DNA of 64,000 bases from an uncultured bacterium. GTDB lineage: Bacteria > Bacillota > Clostridia > Oscillospirales > Ruminococcaceae. Both the position numbers and the translations under genes were made by a program. Each line of letters opens with the position of its first letter. The first letter of the stretch is position 1. The stretch spans positions 4,256 to 68,255 of the forward strand of contig CAJMLV010000011.1 in NCBI GenBank assembly GCA_905214345.1. Reading direction: 5' to 3'. The notes under the pieces are model-generated. The model was not told where the DNA came from, did no database searches, and was given only the letters and a program-made list of their open reading frames with translations. This document shows positions 8,139-17,417 of the stretch, one piece after another.

Positions 8139-8720
8139 ATGAAATTACTGGAAGAGCGTATTCTGAAAGACGGGCAGGTCCGCCCGGGTAATGTGCTGAA
8201 GGTGGATTGCTTCCTGAACCATCAGCTGGACGTGGAACTGCTGGATGCCATCGGCGCTGAGTTCAAGCGGATCTTTGGCAATGATGGGGTCAACAAGATT
8301 CTCACCATTGAGGCTTCCGGCATTGCCATTGCCTGCATGACCGCCCGTCATTTTGATGTGCCCGTGGTTTTCGCAAAGAAAGCCAAGAGCAAGAACATTG
8401 ACGGCGATGTGTTTACTTCCAAAGTTCACTCCTATACATACGGCAAGGAATACGAGATCACTCTGGCCAAAAAGTTCCTGGGACCTGAGGACCGGGTGCT
8501 GATTCTGGATGACTTCCTGGCCAATGGCAAAGCCATGCGCGGTCTGCTGGATGTGTGCAAACAGGCCGGTGCTACGGTGGCAGGGATTGGTGTCTGCATC
8601 GAGAAGGGCTTCCAGACCGGTGGTGCTGAACTGCGCAGCGAAGGCTACAAACTGGCCAGTCTGGCAATTGTGGATCACATGGACGATGATGGCTCCCTGA
8701 CTTTCCGTCCTCAGGACTGA
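8139..8720 (+). CDS. xpt: Xanthine phosphoribosyltransferase
   Basis: Purine salvage enzyme that joins xanthine to PRPP to give XMP in the cytoplasm. At 193 residues it matches the Xpt family, with the PRPP-binding loop VLILDDFLANGKAM at about residues 122-135, the N-terminal LLEERILKDGQVRPGNVLKVD block and the KKAKSKNIDGDVF segment of the base pocket. It is a single gene with its own promoter and terminator, divergent from livK. Unlike Bacillus xpt, no purine riboswitch fits in the very short leader, so control must be at the promoter if there is any. Other PRTases are less likely given these motifs. Confidence 0.92.
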   Translation: MKLLEERILKDGQVRPGNVLKVDCFLNHQLDVELLDAIGAEFKRIFGNDGVNKILTIEASGIAIACMTARHFDVPVVFAKKAKSKNIDGDVFTSKVHSYTYGKEYEITLAKKFLGPEDRVLILDDFLANGKAMRGLLDVCKQAGATVAGIGVCIEKGFQTGGAELRSEGYKLASLAIVDHMDDDGSLTFRPQD

Positions 8721-8747
8721 CCCTTTTCGGTAAATCAATCTGTAAAT

Positions 8748-8790
8748 AAAGAGGAGACAGCACGTTTTCAGCGTACCGTCTCCTCTTTTT
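8748..8790 (+). terminator. xpt terminator
   Basis: Arms AAAGAGGAGAC (8748-8758) and GTCTCCTCTTT (8778-8788) form an 11-bp stem ending in a T run. The inner loop contains a short ACG/CGT helix. Confidence 0.88.
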
Positions 8791-8824
8791 ATTCATGTAT
8801 CCGCATACCGACCCAGGGTAAGAA

Positions 8825-8859
8825 CCAAAAAAGAGAAGGTACACACTGTGTACCTTCTC
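8825..8859 (-). terminator. rpsB-tsf terminator
   Basis: A perfect 12-bp stem, GAGAAGGTACAC (8833-8844) and GTGTACCTTCTC (8848-8859), followed on the minus strand by six T residues. It lies 20 bp beyond the tsf stop. Confidence 0.92.
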
Positions 8860-8879
8860 CGGAAAGTTGAATAGGTTAA

Positions 8880-9797
8880 TTAGCCCTTGATGGCAGCGGC
8901 AACTTCGGCAGCGAAGTCTTCGGTGCGCTTCTCCAGACCTTCGCCCTTGACGAAGTGGGTGTACTCGACGATCTTGATGTCGCCGCCCAGTTCCTTGGCG
9001 GTGGCAGCAACATACTTGTTCACGTCCATGTTGCCGTCCTTGATGAAAGCCTGATCCACCAGGCAGTTCTCCTTGTAGAACTTGCCCAGCTTGCCGATGG
9101 CCATCTTTTCCTTGATGGCGTCGGGCTTGTTGGCATTCTTGGGATCGTTGGCCATCTGAGCCAGGATGATTTCCTTTTCCTTCTCGATGACGGAAGCGGG
9201 CACAGCAGCCTCGTTCAGGTAGCTGGGGTTGGCAGCCGCGATCTGCATGGCGATGTCCTTGCCGAAGGCAACAAAGCCTTCCTTGGCAGCAACGTCATCG
9301 GTGGTGTCGAACTTCACGATGACGCCGTGGGTGCCGCCGCCATGGACATAAGCGGCACAGTGACCGTCGTAACGGGCAAAACGGCGAACCTTGATGTTCT
9401 CCTTGATGATCAGGATCAGAGCCTTCAGAGCATCGTCAACGGTGCCCTCGCCCATCTTGCAGCCCATCAGAGCGTCAACATCGGCCGGAGCAGCATCGGC
9501 GATAACCTTGGCCAGGTCCTTGGTGAACTCAACGAACTTATCATTCTTGGCAACGAAGTCGGTCTCGGCGTTGACCTCAACCACAACGGCGCAGTTGGGA
9601 TAAGAAACGGCATAGACCATGCCTTCGGCGGCAATGCGGCCGGCCTTCTTGGTGGCGGTGGCCAGGCCCTGCTCGCGCAGGATCTCGATGGCCTTGGCGA
9701 AGTCGCCGTCAGCCTGGGTCAGAGCCTTCTTGCACTCCATCATGCCGCAGTCGGTCTGCTTGCGCAGTTCCATAACGTCCTTAGCGGAAATAGCCAT
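8880..9797 (-). CDS. tsf: Translation elongation factor Ts
   Basis: Guanine nucleotide exchange factor for EF-Tu, 305 residues. The N-terminal UBA-like domain begins MAISAKDVMELRKQTDCGMMECKKAL, and the core carries the conserved ETDFVAKND motif at about residues 78-86 that inserts next to the EF-Tu nucleotide site. The two-subdomain core follows. It starts at an ATG with AAAGGACG upstream and lies 57 bp after rpsB in the standard rpsB-tsf order, ending at a strong terminator. Length and motifs are normal. Confidence 0.97.
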   Translation of the reverse strand: MAISAKDVMELRKQTDCGMMECKKALTQADGDFAKAIEILREQGLATATKKAGRIAAEGMVYAVSYPNCAVVVEVNAETDFVAKNDKFVEFTKDLAKVIADAAPADVDALMGCKMGEGTVDDALKALILIIKENIKVRRFARYDGHCAAYVHGGGTHGVIVKFDTTDDVAAKEGFVAFGKDIAMQIAAANPSYLNEAAVPASVIEKEKEIILAQMANDPKNANKPDAIKEKMAIGKLGKFYKENCLVDQAFIKDGNMDVNKYVAATAKELGGDIKIVEYTHFVKGEGLEKRTEDFAAEVAAAIKG

Positions 9798-9854
9798 AAC
9801 GTATCGTCCTTTCTTAGAAAAAAGTCAGCGTTGAAACGGGTCTATCTGCCGTGA

Positions 9855-10574
9855 TCAGGCCTCGGCAGCCTCAGCGGCGGGAGCGTCCTGCACGCCCTGC
9901 TTGCCTTCCAGAGCGGCATCGGCCATAGCGGCGGAGATCAGCTTGACAGCGCGGATAGCGTCGTCGTTGCCGGGGATGACGTAGTCGATCTCATCGGGAT
10001 CGCAGTTGGTATCAACAATGGCCACGATGGGGATGTGCAGCTTGCGGGCCTCGGAAACGGCGATGCGCTCCTTGTGGGGGTCAACGATGAACAGAGCCTT
10101 CGGCAGGGTCTTCATGTCCTTGACGCCGCCCAGGTACTTGTCCAGCTTTTCCATCTCCAGTTCCAGCTTGACAACTTCCTTCTTGGGCAGCAGGTCGAAG
10201 GTGCCGTCTTCCTGCATGGCCTTCAGCTGTTCCATACGGTCGATACGCTTGCGGATGGTGCGGAAGTTGGTCAGCATGCCGCCCAGCCAGCGAGCATTGA
10301 CAAAGTGCATGCCGCAGCGGGTAGCCTCGTCACGGATGGACTCCTGAGCCTGCTTCTTGGTGCCGACGAACAGGATCTCACCGCCGTTGGCCGCGGTATC
10401 ACGCACGAAGTTGTAAGCCTCATCCAGCTTCTTCACGGTCTTCTGCAGGTCGATGATGTAGATACCGTTGCGCTCGGTGAAGATGTACTTCGCCATCTTG
10501 GGGTTCCAGCGACGGGTCTGGTGACCGAAGTGGACACCGGCTTCGAGAAGCTGCTTCATAGAAACGACTGCCAT
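9855..10574 (-). CDS. rpsB: 30S ribosomal protein S2
   Basis: Ribosomal protein S2 of the small subunit, 239 residues. The N terminus MAVVSMKQLLEAGVHFGHQ and the following RRWNPKMAKYIFTERNGIYI are the family signature, and the C-terminal Ala-rich tail (DAPAAEAAEA) is a variable extension. The frame is open upstream of 10574, but the ATG there has GGAGGAAATTT at ideal spacing and gives the canonical start. It is the first gene of rpsB-tsf, with a strong promoter about 120 bp upstream; the leader of that size leaves room for S2 autoregulation, although no specific leader structure was recognised. Confidence 0.97.
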   Translation of the reverse strand: MAVVSMKQLLEAGVHFGHQTRRWNPKMAKYIFTERNGIYIIDLQKTVKKLDEAYNFVRDTAANGGEILFVGTKKQAQESIRDEATRCGMHFVNARWLGGMLTNFRTIRKRIDRMEQLKAMQEDGTFDLLPKKEVVKLELEMEKLDKYLGGVKDMKTLPKALFIVDPHKERIAVSEARKLHIPIVAIVDTNCDPDEIDYVIPGNDDAIRAVKLISAAMADAALEGKQGVQDAPAAEAAEA

Positions 10575-10698
10575 AATAAATTTCCTCCAAAAATTTAGTT
10601 TTACCCTCCGCACTGCGTAATTGTTTTCTAACCTTCCGGGTTCAGTATGGACCGTTCAGGCACAAAAAAACAACGCAATGCGTGTGTATTGCCGAAAT

Positions 10699-10727
10699 AT
10701 AATACCACAACACAGAATGGATTGCAA
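10699..10727 (-). promoter_or_regulatory. rpsB-tsf promoter
   Basis: Minus-strand TTGCAA (10722-10727) and TATTAT (10699-10704) with a 17-bp spacer and an extended TGG motif before the -10 box. The transcript leader is about 118 nt. With the pfkA terminator it accounts for the gap 10575-10873. Confidence 0.78.
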
Positions 10728-10822
10728 GAGTTTTTTTGCAAAAACCGCGTTGTTTCAGCCGATGTGGGGCAGGATACAGAAAAAAGGATGCAAAAAAGCG
10801 CCACTCTCCCCTGCCTCGCCGC

Positions 10823-10858
10823 ACAAAAAGACGAAGCCGGGCAGCTTGTCCGGCTTCG
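10823..10858 (-). terminator. pfkA terminator
   Basis: Perfect 9-bp stem CGAAGCCGG (10832-10840) / CCGGCTTCG (10850-10858), followed on the minus strand by TCTTTTTG. It lies 16 bp past the pfkA stop. Confidence 0.88.
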
Positions 10859-10873
10859 TGCAGGATGATTCGA

Positions 10874-11848
10874 TCAGATGGAGATGGAATTGGCCACATC
10901 GATCTCGCTGGAGTCGATGGTCTTGTGCATGGACAACGCCACGTTCACGTCGTAGTCCACGATCTTGCCGCCGGAAACCCCCACAACACGGTTGTAGATG
11001 CCTTTGTCCAGCAGGTCGATGGCGTGGTAACCCATGAGAGAAGCATTCACGCGGTCACGCACCGTGGGAGAACCGCCGCGCTGGATATGACCCAGAACGG
11101 TAGCGCGGGAATCCACACCGGTAGCGGCCTGAATCTGGTTTGCCAGTTCCTGAGCACCCACAACACCTTCGGACACGATGATGATGAAGTGCTTCTTGCC
11201 GGTGAACTGGGTCTGGCGCATACGCTGCAGAATGTCCCGCTCAAAATCGAAGGGACGTTCAGGCAACAGGACTGCCAGGGCGCCGGTGGCGATGCCTACG
11301 TTCAGCGCAATGTAACCGGCGTGATGGCCCATGACCTCAACAACGCTGCAGCGGTCATGACTCTGGGTGGTGTCACGCAGTTTATCGATGGCTTCCACTG
11401 CGGTGTTCATAGCGGTGTCGTAGCCGATGGTGTATTCGCTGCAGGCAATGTCGTTGTCAATGGTGCCGGGAATACCCACACAGGGAATACCCTGGTTGGC
11501 CAGTGCGCGGGCACCCATGAAAGAACCGTCGCCGCCGATAACCACCAGCGCGTCGATACCCAGTTCCTTGCAGCGGGCCAGACCCTTGGCCTGACCTTCC
11601 TTGGTCTTGAATTCCAGGCAGCGGGCCGTATACAGAATGGTGCCGCCGCGGTGGATGATCTCCGACACGCTGCGCACGTTCATCTCATAGCATTCGCCGT
11701 TGATCAGGCCGTTATAGCCGCGCTGAATGCCCATCATGCGGTAACCGCGGGTAATGCCGGTACGTACGATGGCACGGACCGCAGCGTTCATGCCGGGGGC
11801 GTCGCCGCCGCTGGTCAACACGCCGATGGTTTTGATCTCCTTAGCCAT
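10874..11848 (-). CDS. pfkA: ATP-dependent 6-phosphofructokinase
   Basis: Glycolytic enzyme converting fructose 6-phosphate to fructose 1,6-bisphosphate. It has 324 residues from the ATG at 11848 (MAKEIKTIGVLTSGGDAPGMN), which has GGGAGGG upstream; an in-frame upstream extension lacks such a site. Key motifs are GGDGS near residue 103 (the Gly there goes with ATP rather than pyrophosphate use), PGTIDND with the catalytic Asp, and the MGHHAGY and ERPFD regions of the sugar-phosphate site. It stands at the end of the hprK-to-dnaE run but has its own extended -10 promoter, so it may be expressed more strongly than dnaE. Confidence 0.96.
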   Translation of the reverse strand: MAKEIKTIGVLTSGGDAPGMNAAVRAIVRTGITRGYRMMGIQRGYNGLINGECYEMNVRSVSEIIHRGGTILYTARCLEFKTKEGQAKGLARCKELGIDALVVIGGDGSFMGARALANQGIPCVGIPGTIDNDIACSEYTIGYDTAMNTAVEAIDKLRDTTQSHDRCSVVEVMGHHAGYIALNVGIATGALAVLLPERPFDFERDILQRMRQTQFTGKKHFIIIVSEGVVGAQELANQIQAATGVDSRATVLGHIQRGGSPTVRDRVNASLMGYHAIDLLDKGIYNRVVGVSGGKIVDYDVNVALSMHKTIDSSEIDVANSISI

Positions 11849-11896
11849 AGATTTCCCTCCCGTTAAATCAAAGGCTTGGCGTTTATACTCCATTTT

Positions 11897-11909
11897 GCGG
11901 ATAATCCGC
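11897..11909. repeat. 13-bp palindrome in the pfkA leader
   Basis: GCGGAT-A-ATCCGC is a perfect palindrome within the roughly 115-nt pfkA leader, about 50 bp upstream of the start. It is a candidate operator; it does not match a CcpA cre site. Confidence 0.45.
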
Positions 11910-11969
11910 CAACCGGGGGCACGGCCCTTCCCGACCGTGTGTTAAAGGTATAACAAACCCCCGTAAAGT

Positions 11970-11978
11970 ATTATACCA
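11970..11978 (-). promoter_or_regulatory. pfkA promoter (extended -10)
   Basis: Minus-strand TGG-TATAAT with the -10 hexamer at 11970-11975. No good -35 box is present at 17 bp, as is common for extended -10 promoters. It lies 50 bp downstream of the dnaE stop. Confidence 0.6.
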
Positions 11979-12025
11979 TATGTGAGCCCTGCCAATTATG
12001 GATAATTCTTGCAAAAGATATGGAT

Positions 12026-15000
12026 TTATTTTGCGGTTTGCTCTTTGACGTGATCGGGACCGAGAATTCGTTCCAGTTCCCTGCGCAAAATCGGCACATC
12101 ATTGGCCCAAAGGCTCTGCGGCGCACGCATGCGCTGGCCGGAATCTTCGAACTTGAAATAGACCGGCATGGGACCGTCAAAGATGTTTCGCAGCAGGTTT
12201 TCGATGCGCTGCATTTCTCTGCTCTGACGGGAAGGCACCAGCAGCCAAAGTCCAACGACCTTTTTTTGCGGGGCAGGCGCAAGAGTGGTCCCCTGCCCTG
12301 CCGGCGTGGCAAATCCGCGGCTGGAATCATACTCGTCCACCGGGGCAATCTGTTCTGCCACCAGGCGGGTTCCTTCATCCTCTTTATAAGAAACACGGCC
12401 GGAAACCACAATGACCGCATTTTCCTGCAGATACGCTCTGTACGAGGAAAACACCCGGGGGAAAACCAGGAGTTCCATGGTGCCGGTCAGGTCTTCCACT
12501 GTGGTAAAAGCCATTAAAGTGTTGGATTTGGTGGTCATGACTCGGCTTTTGACCACGGTGCACAGCAGCGTTACCGATTGGTTGTCGAACTCCCTGGCTT
12601 CCTCTCCGCTGAGCTGGGAAATCATGCAGGTGGAAACCTTCTGAATCTGTTCCCGGTATGCGTCCAGCGGGTGACCGGACAGATACAGGCCGGAAACTTC
12701 CTTTTCCATCTTGAGAAGTTCGGATACCGGATATTCCGGCAGATTGGGGACCTTGTAATCATCCACCGGCGCTTCGGCGCTGTTCCCTGCCATGGCGCTG
12801 AACAGGTCCAGCTGTCCTTCCAGGTTTTGGCGGGCGTCGGTTTCCACGCTCTTGAGAATGCCTTCCACACTCTGGATCATGCCGTGACGGCTGGGTTCCA
12901 GGGCATCAAAGGCGCCGGCACGGATGAGGTTTTCCAGCGCACGGCGGTTCAGTTCCGCGCCGCGCATCCGCTTGCAGAAGTCATACAGACTGCGGAAAGG
13001 ACGTGTACGACGTTCCCGGATCACCCCTTCGATCAATGGGCGGCCCACGCTCTTGACCGCGTTCAGGCCGAAGCGAATGCTGTTTCCGTCGGCGGTAAAG
13101 CCGCCGCGGGAAATATTGATGTCCGGTGGAAGAACCTTGATACCCAGTCGCTGACACTCGGTGGAGTATTCAATGACCTTGGAGGTGTTGTCCAAAACAC
13201 TGGTCAACAGAGCGGCCATGAATTCCTGGGGATAGTGGCATTTCAGGTACGCAGTCTGGAACGCCACGTAGGCATAGCAGGCGGCGTGGGATTTGTTGAA
13301 GGCGTAGGATGCAAAACTGCTCATGTCATCATAGATGGCGTTGGCAGCGGCTTCCGGAATACCATTGTTGATGCAGCCGGGGCATTCCTTGCCCGGCTCG
13401 GTGCATCCGTACACAAAGTGGGCGCGTTCCGCCTCCATGACTTTGTGCTTTTTCTTGCTCATGGCGCGGCGGACATTGTCGGCCTGTCCGAAACTGAATC
13501 CCGCCAGTTCCCGGCAGATCTGCATGACCTGTTCCTGGTAGACAATGCACCCGTTGGTCACGTCCAGAATATGGGCCAGCTCCGGGGTGCGATAGCTGAT
13601 CTTGTCCGGTTCCCGCCGGTTGCGCAGGTAGGTGGGAATGGAATCCATGGGACCCGGGCGATACAGTGAAATCAGAGCAATAATATCTTCCAGGTCTTTC
13701 GGTTTGAGGCCGGTCAGGACCTGCTTCATGCCGGTAGATTCCAGCTGGAACACACCCTCGGTCTCGCCGTTGGTGAGCATGGCGTAGGTGGCTTGGTCGT
13801 CGTAGTCAATGGATTCGTGGGTGAAGGAAGGGTCACGCCGCTGTACGGCGGTCTCCGTATCATGGATGACTGTCAGAGTGCGCAGACCAAGAAAGTCCAT
13901 CTTCAGAAGGCCCAGGCGCTCGATTTCGGTCATGTTGAACTGGGTGACCGGCAAGCCGTCGTTGGTGGACAAGGGAACATATTCCGTGGCAGCTTCCCGG
14001 GTAATGACAACGCCTGCCGCATGGGTGGAAGCGTGGCGGGGCATGCCTTCCACTTTCAGGGAGGTGTCGATCAGTTCATGTACCTGGGGATCTGCTTCGT
14101 ACAGATTTTTCAGGTCGGCAGAAACTTCCAGCGCATGCTGCAGCGTCATCTTCAGTTCCATGGGGATGAGCTTGGCGACCCGGTCTACGTCCTGATAAGG
14201 CATCCCCATCACACGGCCCACATCCCGCACAGCAGCCCGGGCGGCCATGGTACCGAAGGTCACGATCTGGGCCACGTGATCCCGGCCGTATTTTTCGTTT
14301 ACGTAGTCGATGACTTCCTGCCGGCGTTCATAGCAAAAGTCTACGTCAAAGTCGGGCATAGACACGCGTTCCGGGTTCAGGAAGCGTTCGAAAATCAGGT
14401 TATAGCGGATAGGGTCAATGTCGGTGATGCCCACACAGTAGGCAGCCAGACTGCCGGCGCCGGAGCCACGGCCCGGTCCTACCGGGATGCCACGGGTCTT
14501 AGCATAGTTGATGAAGTCATAGACGATGAGATAGTAGTTGGTGTACCCCATCTTGGAGATGACTCCGATCTCGTAGTCCAGGCGGTCCCGCAGCTCCTGG
14601 GTGACACGGCCGGGATACCGGCGCTCCAGACCTTCACGGCAGAGCTTTTCGAAATACTCCTGGTTTTCCATTCCGTCCGGTGCCTTGAAATACGGCAGCT
14701 TGGTCTCGCCGTAATGGAAATCAAAGCTGCACTGCTCCGCGATGCGGTTGGTGTTTTCACAGGCTTCCGGAACCATGGAGAACAGATCGTACATCTCGTC
14801 GGTGCTTTTTACGTAGAACTCGTCTGTCTGGAATTCCATGCGGTCGGCATCCGCGATGGTCTTGCCGGTCTGGATGCACAGCAGAATGCTCTGCATCTTG
14901 GAATCTTCCCGGGTCAGGTAATGGGCATCGTTGGTGGCGACCATAGGGATACCGGTTTCCCGGGAAAGGCGGATCAGCTGGGGCAGGACAACATTGTCCT

Positions 15001-15556
15001 CTTCCAGGCCGTGATCCTGCAGTTCGATATAGTAGTTCCCTTCTCCGAACAGATTCTGGTAGTACAGGGCTGCCTGCTTGGCGCGCTCGTAATCTCCGGC
15101 CAGAATGGCCTGGGGCACTTCGCCGGCCAGGCAGGCCGAAAGGCAGATCAGGCCTTCGTGATGCTGTTCCAGCAGTTCCTTGTCCACCCGGGGTTTGGAA
15201 TAAAAGCCTTCCAGAAAACCCGCGCTGACCATCTTGATCAGGTTCTTGTAGCCTGTTTCGTTTTTGCAAAGCAGCACAAGATGGTTGTTGCCGTCGATGC
15301 GGTTGACCTTATCAAAGCGGGTGCGGGTAGCAACATACACCTCACAGCCGATGATGGGTTTGATGCCTGCCGCCACCGCGGCATCGTAGAACTGCACGCA
15401 GCCATACATAACGCCGTGGTCGGTGATGGCCACGGCGGTCTGGCCCAGCTCCTTGACGCGGTCGAAAAGTTTGTCGATCCGGCACGCGCCGTCCAGCAGG
15501 CTGTATTCGGTATGCAGATGCAGATGGGTAAATTGTCGTTTTGCTTGCTCAGGCAT
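12026..15556 (-). CDS. dnaE: DNA polymerase III alpha subunit
   Basis: Replicative C-family DNA polymerase, 1176 residues, full length for DnaE. An N-terminal PHP domain (about 9-210) keeps its metal motifs (HLHLHTEYS, AITDHGVMYG). The palm carries GPGRGSGAGS and the catalytic aspartates in PDFDVDFCYERR. A helix-hairpin-helix region and an OB fold (from SVTLLCTVVKSRVMTTKSN) follow, then a short charged tail. The ATG has GGAAAGGAACAAC upstream and overlaps the whiA 3' end by 8 bp, so it is translationally coupled. It is distinct from PolC, which lacks this domain order; PolC is expected elsewhere in the genome. Confidence 0.96.
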   Translation of the reverse strand: MPEQAKRQFTHLHLHTEYSLLDGACRIDKLFDRVKELGQTAVAITDHGVMYGCVQFYDAAVAAGIKPIIGCEVYVATRTRFDKVNRIDGNNHLVLLCKNETGYKNLIKMVSAGFLEGFYSKPRVDKELLEQHHEGLICLSACLAGEVPQAILAGDYERAKQAALYYQNLFGEGNYYIELQDHGLEEDNVVLPQLIRLSRETGIPMVATNDAHYLTREDSKMQSILLCIQTGKTIADADRMEFQTDEFYVKSTDEMYDLFSMVPEACENTNRIAEQCSFDFHYGETKLPYFKAPDGMENQEYFEKLCREGLERRYPGRVTQELRDRLDYEIGVISKMGYTNYYLIVYDFINYAKTRGIPVGPGRGSGAGSLAAYCVGITDIDPIRYNLIFERFLNPERVSMPDFDVDFCYERRQEVIDYVNEKYGRDHVAQIVTFGTMAARAAVRDVGRVMGMPYQDVDRVAKLIPMELKMTLQHALEVSADLKNLYEADPQVHELIDTSLKVEGMPRHASTHAAGVVITREAATEYVPLSTNDGLPVTQFNMTEIERLGLLKMDFLGLRTLTVIHDTETAVQRRDPSFTHESIDYDDQATYAMLTNGETEGVFQLESTGMKQVLTGLKPKDLEDIIALISLYRPGPMDSIPTYLRNRREPDKISYRTPELAHILDVTNGCIVYQEQVMQICRELAGFSFGQADNVRRAMSKKKHKVMEAERAHFVYGCTEPGKECPGCINNGIPEAAANAIYDDMSSFASYAFNKSHAACYAYVAFQTAYLKCHYPQEFMAALLTSVLDNTSKVIEYSTECQRLGIKVLPPDINISRGGFTADGNSIRFGLNAVKSVGRPLIEGVIRERRTRPFRSLYDFCKRMRGAELNRRALENLIRAGAFDALEPSRHGMIQSVEGILKSVETDARQNLEGQLDLFSAMAGNSAEAPVDDYKVPNLPEYPVSELLKMEKEVSGLYLSGHPLDAYREQIQKVSTCMISQLSGEEAREFDNQSVTLLCTVVKSRVMTTKSNTLMAFTTVEDLTGTMELLVFPRVFSSYRAYLQENAVIVVSGRVSYKEDEGTRLVAEQIAPVDEYDSSRGFATPAGQGTTLAPAPQKKVVGLWLLVPSRQSREMQRIENLLRNIFDGPMPVYFKFEDSGQRMRAPQSLWANDVPILRRELERILGPDHVKEQTAK

Positions 15557-16493
15557 GTTGTTCCTTTCCTTGGACCTCGGCGGTTTGCGTCTGACCGTTC
15601 AGACGCTGAGCCGCTTGCTGGATCCGTTTGAAACGATGAGACAGCCCGGCCTTGCTCACCGGGGGATCAAATTTTTCCGCCAACTTAGCCAGCGGAAGAT
15701 CGGGGTAACGCATCCGCATTTTGGCGGTGGTCAGCAGAGGTTCGGACAGGGTGTCCAGTGCGTCCGCCTCTTCCAGGGCGCGGATGGCCATCTGAACCTG
15801 AACGGCGGCCTGGACGCTTTTACCCAGGTTGGCGGTCTCGCAGTTGGAGAGGCGGTTGGTTTTGTTGCGCATTTCGTTGTACATGCGCTGTTCCATGATC
15901 CGCATGGCCGCATTGCCCGCGCCCATGAAGGTCAGAAGGTCCTCGATATGGTCCCCCGCTTTGATATAGACCGTGTTGGCACCTTTGCGCAAGGCGCGAT
16001 GGGGATGAAACTCGTGCTCCGCCAGGATGGATTCCAGCTGCTGCGAAAGTTGATACCGGGTAGAGAGAAATTCGATGTTGTAACCCTTTTCGGGATCAGT
16101 GGCGGTGCCGCAGCACAAAAAGGCGGTGGATACAAAATAGGAAACGCATTGCTGACAGCGGAAACAATCCGGCTTGATGCGCAATGCCGTTTCCCGTCCG
16201 GTATGGCCGAAAAGTTCCAGCATTTTCCGAACTTCTTCCGGTTCCTTTACACTGAACTCGTATACCACGGACCCGGTGCGCTCCTTGCGCAAGACCTGCC
16301 CGGTGATCCCACACCGGGAATACATTTTCTGTGCAAAGGCGGCAACACCTTCGGTTTCGGTCTGAAGCACGATGCCCCGGTCATCAAAATATTTGCCAAA
16401 ACAGGCTACTGCGTAGGCCGCAGCGGTACAGCAGCAGGGGCGGCTGACCTTGCGGCGCAGGATCTCTGCTTTGACATCCTGAGAAAAGCTCAT
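15549..16493 (-). CDS. whiA: DNA-binding protein WhiA
   Basis: WhiA, a homing-endonuclease-like fold joined to a helix-turn-helix domain, acting in division and chromosome segregation in Firmicutes and as a sporulation regulator in Actinobacteria. About 314 residues starting MSFSQDVKAEILRRK at 16493, the family-typical start; the frame is open ten codons further upstream, with a poor ribosome-binding site. The C-terminal helix-turn-helix is visible in YPDLPLAKLAEKFDPPVSKAGLSHRF followed by FKRIQQAAQRL. The order rapZ-whiA is widely conserved. No catalytic endonuclease residues are expected in this family. Confidence 0.93.
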   Translation of the reverse strand: MSFSQDVKAEILRRKVSRPCCCTAAAYAVACFGKYFDDRGIVLQTETEGVAAFAQKMYSRCGITGQVLRKERTGSVVYEFSVKEPEEVRKMLELFGHTGRETALRIKPDCFRCQQCVSYFVSTAFLCCGTATDPEKGYNIEFLSTRYQLSQQLESILAEHEFHPHRALRKGANTVYIKAGDHIEDLLTFMGAGNAAMRIMEQRMYNEMRNKTNRLSNCETANLGKSVQAAVQVQMAIRALEEADALDTLSEPLLTTAKMRMRYPDLPLAKLAEKFDPPVSKAGLSHRFKRIQQAAQRLNGQTQTAEVQGKEQHA

Positions 16494-16519
16494 CTTACAG
16501 ATGCCTCTTTCTGTGTTGG

Positions 16520-17383
16520 TCACATAGTCCGTTTTGCGTCACGATGCAAAACAGTGGGAGCATAGCCCAGTTTGGTGCAGAACTCGGCCAGCTTGCGGGT
16601 AAAGGTAATGGAGCGATGTTTGCCGCCGGTGCAGCCGATGGCCACCACCAACTGGCTCTTGCCTTCCTTGACATACAGTGGCAGCGCATACTCCAGCATG
16701 CTTTCATACCGGCGCAACAGTTCCTGAGATTCGGGGGCGGCCATCACATAGTCCACTACATCCTGTTCCATACCGGTTTTCTCCTTCAGATCCGGTACAT
16801 AGAAAGGGTTGGGCAGGCAGCGCACATCCAGTACGATATCTGCTTCCTGGGGCAGACCGTACTTGAACCCGAAGGACATAATGGTCAGCGACATAGAGCA
16901 CTGGCCCTTGTCCAGAAAAAGCCCGCAGATCCGCTCTTTTGTCAGTGCAGTAGAAAGCTGCGTGGTGTCAATGACATACCGCGCCCGGTCACGCAGAGGC
17001 TGCAGGATTTCCCGCTCCCTCCGGATGGCTTCGTCCATGGCCAGGCGGCCGTTCATTGCCATGGGATGGACGCGGCGGGTCTCCTTGTAGCGACGGCGGA
17101 TGACCGCATCGGCTGCATCCAAGAACAGGATGTCATAATCCATCTTCTTTTCGTCCAATGCGGCCAGAGCGCTTTTGACCTCTTCTACCGTGCGCAGCCC
17201 GCGGATGTCCATGACAACCGCCACGCGATTGAGCTGGTTTTCGCCCTGCAAGGCGAAGTCAACAATACGCGGCAGCAACCCGGCGGGGATGTTATCGATG
17301 CAGAAGAAGCCGATATCCTCCAGCGCATTGGCTGCCATGGATTTCCCCGCGCCGGAAAGGCCCGTTACGACCAGAAACTTCAT
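16520..17383 (-). CDS. rapZ: RNase adapter / nucleotide-binding protein RapZ (YvcJ)
   Basis: P-loop protein of the RapZ/YvcJ family, 287 residues, hydrolysing nucleotides and, in enterobacteria, controlling glucosamine-6-phosphate synthase through small RNAs. Walker A GLSGAGKS is at residues 8-15, followed by the hallmark ALEDIGFFCIDNIPAGLL, and the C-terminal domain has IGCTGGKHRSI. In Bacillus the homologue influences competence, with no known sRNA partner; its role here is probably sensing of cell-wall precursor supply, which is inference. It is 26 bp upstream of whiA and 34 bp downstream of murB in a conserved cluster. Confidence 0.93.
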   Translation of the reverse strand: MKFLVVTGLSGAGKSMAANALEDIGFFCIDNIPAGLLPRIVDFALQGENQLNRVAVVMDIRGLRTVEEVKSALAALDEKKMDYDILFLDAADAVIRRRYKETRRVHPMAMNGRLAMDEAIRREREILQPLRDRARYVIDTTQLSTALTKERICGLFLDKGQCSMSLTIMSFGFKYGLPQEADIVLDVRCLPNPFYVPDLKEKTGMEQDVVDYVMAAPESQELLRRYESMLEYALPLYVKEGKSQLVVAIGCTGGKHRSITFTRKLAEFCTKLGYAPTVLHRDAKRTM

Positions 17384-17417
17384 GAATAAACCTCACTTCC
17401 CCGCTGCACTGCCGGTT

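Noticed and set aside
13793..15631. Long plus-strand frames opposite dnaE, and similarly opposite mutL/mutS (51224-54763)
   Set aside because: Same reason: antisense to well-conserved catalytic genes.
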